Of a stretch of 64,000 nt of DNA, positions 61,756-64,000 are shown piece by piece. The number at the start of each line of letters is the position of its first letter. Within the stretch, counting starts at the first letter, position 1. Both the position numbers and the translations under genes were made by a program. The DNA comes from Paragordius varius. Its lineage: Eukaryota; Nematomorpha. The notes beneath the pieces are model-generated. The model ran no database searches and was not told the origin of the DNA. It saw nothing but the letters and a program-made list of their open reading frames with translations. The stretch lies in NCBI GenBank assembly GCA_964247055.1, contig OZ176054.1, positions 4,588,001 to 4,652,000 of the forward strand, read 5' to 3'.

Positions 61756-64000
61756 TCAAAAATATACCAAATTTTGCAAATCATTTTGCGGATGCATTGG
61801 TGGAGGCAGTAAACCGTTCATAAAATTGGTATTGTCTTTCGGGAAATTGGAATATATGGTAGACGTGGGTATGGAAGTTAAATTTAAATGAGGTTCCAAT
61901 GCAAATGACGACGTAGAAATAATATGCCTATTCATATTGTAATATTGGCCCAAACCATTCTCTAAAGTGTCCTTAATATCTGCATTATTTTGGCAATACA
62001 TGTCTCGAACATTGTTTAACGCTTCGCGATATTCATTCTCATTAGGTGCATAGGTCCGATTATTTTCCAAAAGAGCGTCGTGCATAATAGGTGTGTTCGA
62101 AGAATATTTATTACCAAATGAGTTCTGGTTTTGATTAACTAGGGCGGATATGGCAGCAGCCATTTGATATTGATCATTTAATATGTATGGAGGCACGTAC
62201 AAATTATTATTATCTGGTAAAATATGATTCAAGGCTGCATAATTGCTACCAATTTTGCTTGATTCATCATTGTTATGAAAATGATGTTCAGTGGCTGTTC
62301 CATTGAAATTGTTGGTCTTCTTTAACATTTCTTTTAGAATGTTTACATTGTTTGAGGACTGCAAACTAATTTTATTAAACAAGTCGGTATTTTGGAAAAA
62401 ATCTGCATTTTTTGCAGAAGGTTCGTTGGTAAAAAAAGAGGAAGGTACATGATTGTTCTGAAAGGACCCATTGTACATTGGTGATATTGAAGGAAACCCA
62501 ATGGTTGACTGTGCCCTATTTCGTATATATATTAATAGCAAAATGCAGTTTAAATATATATATAAACTTAACAAATAAATTAATTTTTAATGCTTTATAA
62601 ATGAATTTAGCTACCTAGGTAAATAGACTATTTAATTCCTATAACAAAAATGTCATAATGAACCATACCTATTTGAGCTGGTAAAATTTGGTAGAGGCGG
62701 AATCGCATCCAATGATGGATAGTTTTGTGTAGATGCGTTATGCGATGAGCCCAAAAATTTCATTATATTTGAGGCATAAATTGAATCGAAATTTGGGGTT
62801 GTGTATTGCACACTAACTTGATCGTAATTGACTTTTGTGCCGTTCTCATCCCCAGCCTTTTTGGTCATGAATTTGGTAGCATACAAGTTGTAGTCATGGT
62901 GCTCGTCCGATTCTGTATTTAGACAAAAAAATATAAAGATTTTTTTTATTAAAACTATATATATTATATAATATTATGCATTGTTTCAGATATAAAATAT
63001 TAAAACAATCTAATTCGACATTTATTTTAACAATGACGAAGTAATCCAATATAACATGTTTTAAAATACCTTTGCGCGATCCATCATCAACAACCATTTC
63101 GGGTAATGTGACGAGATTATCGGTATTCGAGTCAACTTTAGGACACTTATTGGCCAAGTTTCGTTTGTATCCGGGTGCCTTATTTAACAAGCAATCAAAA
63201 TTGTCAGTTACGTTGGATTGTTTGAATTTTTCTTTGACGAAAGAGCCTGCGTTTGATTGAGACAATGGTGGGGCAATATTAATGGATGGGATGTAGGAAA
63301 CGGTTGTAGTTTGAATGGGAGAATGTAAAAGAAGATCTTTGTCAAACAAATTGATCGAGATGTCATGTTTATCCTGCTTTCGAGCAGTTGTAGGGAACAT
63401 GGTATTCACAAACGTATTAAAGGGGGAATACTCTGCTGCAGTAGGCAGTGTGCTTGTAGACGTAAAGGATTCGCCCTGATAATGAAATTCTTCGGATCCC
63501 AACAACTCCGTATTTACGGATGTTGAAACAACAAAGGATAAAGGGTGGTCCGATGAAATAATATTATTATTTTCTACAGTGTTTACTACCAATTGACTAG
63601 CTCCAACATCATGATTTATTTGAGGATAAGAAAATTCAAAAGGTTCCACTTCCGTACCACTTGGTTTGTTTGATGATTCATCTCCGCCTACGAATGAAAC
63701 ATAGTTGTTGGATTGGGATTCATTTACAATCGTGTCTTTCACCAACTTATTACTATTGTTGCCATTATTAGTATTGTGACGAGTTTTAAAAAGGGATGTT
63801 GTACCGAACGGAGCAGTAGCCAACATATTGGATTTATGAAATATGGCTGGGAGTTTGGATGAAGGTTTCAAACTTTCATAACTTTGAATAATTTGGATGG
63901 CATCGCGTTCCGGTTCATCTATCAGGGCCATGATGAGTTGATAGGAAAACTTTATGGCATCAGGAGACCCCTTGATAGTTATGTTTCGGTCAGCGGCTCC
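61756..64000 (-). CDS. ANKHD1: ANKHD1/MASK (ankyrin-repeat and KH-domain protein), C-terminal part, runs off the right edge
   Basis: Exons in coding order are 64000-63070 (incomplete at its 5' side), 62912-62669 and 62515-61756, all in phase, giving about 645 aa to the stop at 61756. The first residues in the window, RNITIKGSPDAIKFSYQLI and ALIDEP, form the second half of a KH domain and match the MASK signature (ITIKG..., then AxQLI-xLIxDP). The rest is a long Ser/Asn/Gln/Pro-rich disordered tail with LPPPMHPQND near the end, as in MASK proteins, which act with the Hippo effector Yorkie/YAP. Both introns visible here are about 150 bp. The ankyrin repeats would lie beyond the window. The KH match is short but specific; another KH protein is the main alternative. 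Confidence 0.8.

Overview
This is a very AT-rich animal nuclear window. It carries seven recognisable metazoan genes, all in multi-exon form: PMS2 (partial 5' end), FN3K, a rhomboid protease, PLK1, TADA3, KAT6, and the 3' end of ANKHD1/MASK running off the right edge. MASK, KAT6 with its C-terminal conserved motif, and TADA3 point to Metazoa. The most striking property is intron size. At least twelve introns are only 21-25 bp, in five unrelated genes, mixed with ordinary introns of 79 bp to 1.6 kb. Introns this short are known from dicyemid mesozoans, so a dicyemid or similarly reduced parasitic animal is my best guess. I cannot exclude an orthonectid or a myxozoan.

Layout, left to right. PMS2 (+) fills 0.4-4.6 kb. 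An unrecognised single-exon ORF (-) is at 5.95-6.45 kb, and a weak gene fragment (+) at 6.9-7.25 kb. A 1 kb foldback element ends 70 bp before the FN3K start (+, 8.8-11.5 kb). 11.5-17.5 kb is almost empty apart from one foldback MITE and a possible hAT remnant. The rhomboid (+, 17.5-21.4 kb) and PLK1 (-, 22.2-27.8 kb) converge. 28.0-35.3 kb is a transposon cluster: four copies of one TTAA-flanked (piggyBac-type) MITE, two of them split by hAT elements. TADA3 (-, 35.5-38.9 kb) follows, with a LINE fragment in one intron. 39.4-43.3 kb is a TA-flanked palindrome split by a young 2.44 kb hAT with a perfect 8-bp duplication. KAT6 (-, 46.2-54.1 kb) is next, then another large imperfect palindrome and a tandem duplication. 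56.6-61.3 kb is a decayed LINE carrying two nested insertions. MASK (-) occupies 61.8 kb to the edge.

Functional links are loose. KAT6 and TADA3 both belong to histone acetylation complexes (MOZ/MORF and SAGA/ATAC), PLK1 drives mitosis and PMS2 does mismatch repair. I see no operon-like arrangement. Exon models were assembled by hand from splice sites, reading phase and family similarity. FN3K, rhomboid, PLK1 and KAT6 close to whole-codon totals (297, 343, 564 and 1221 aa). PMS2 lacks a confident first exon, and TADA3 has one unresolved splice. I saw no tRNA, rRNA, CRISPR array, LTR element, retrovirus or Polinton.
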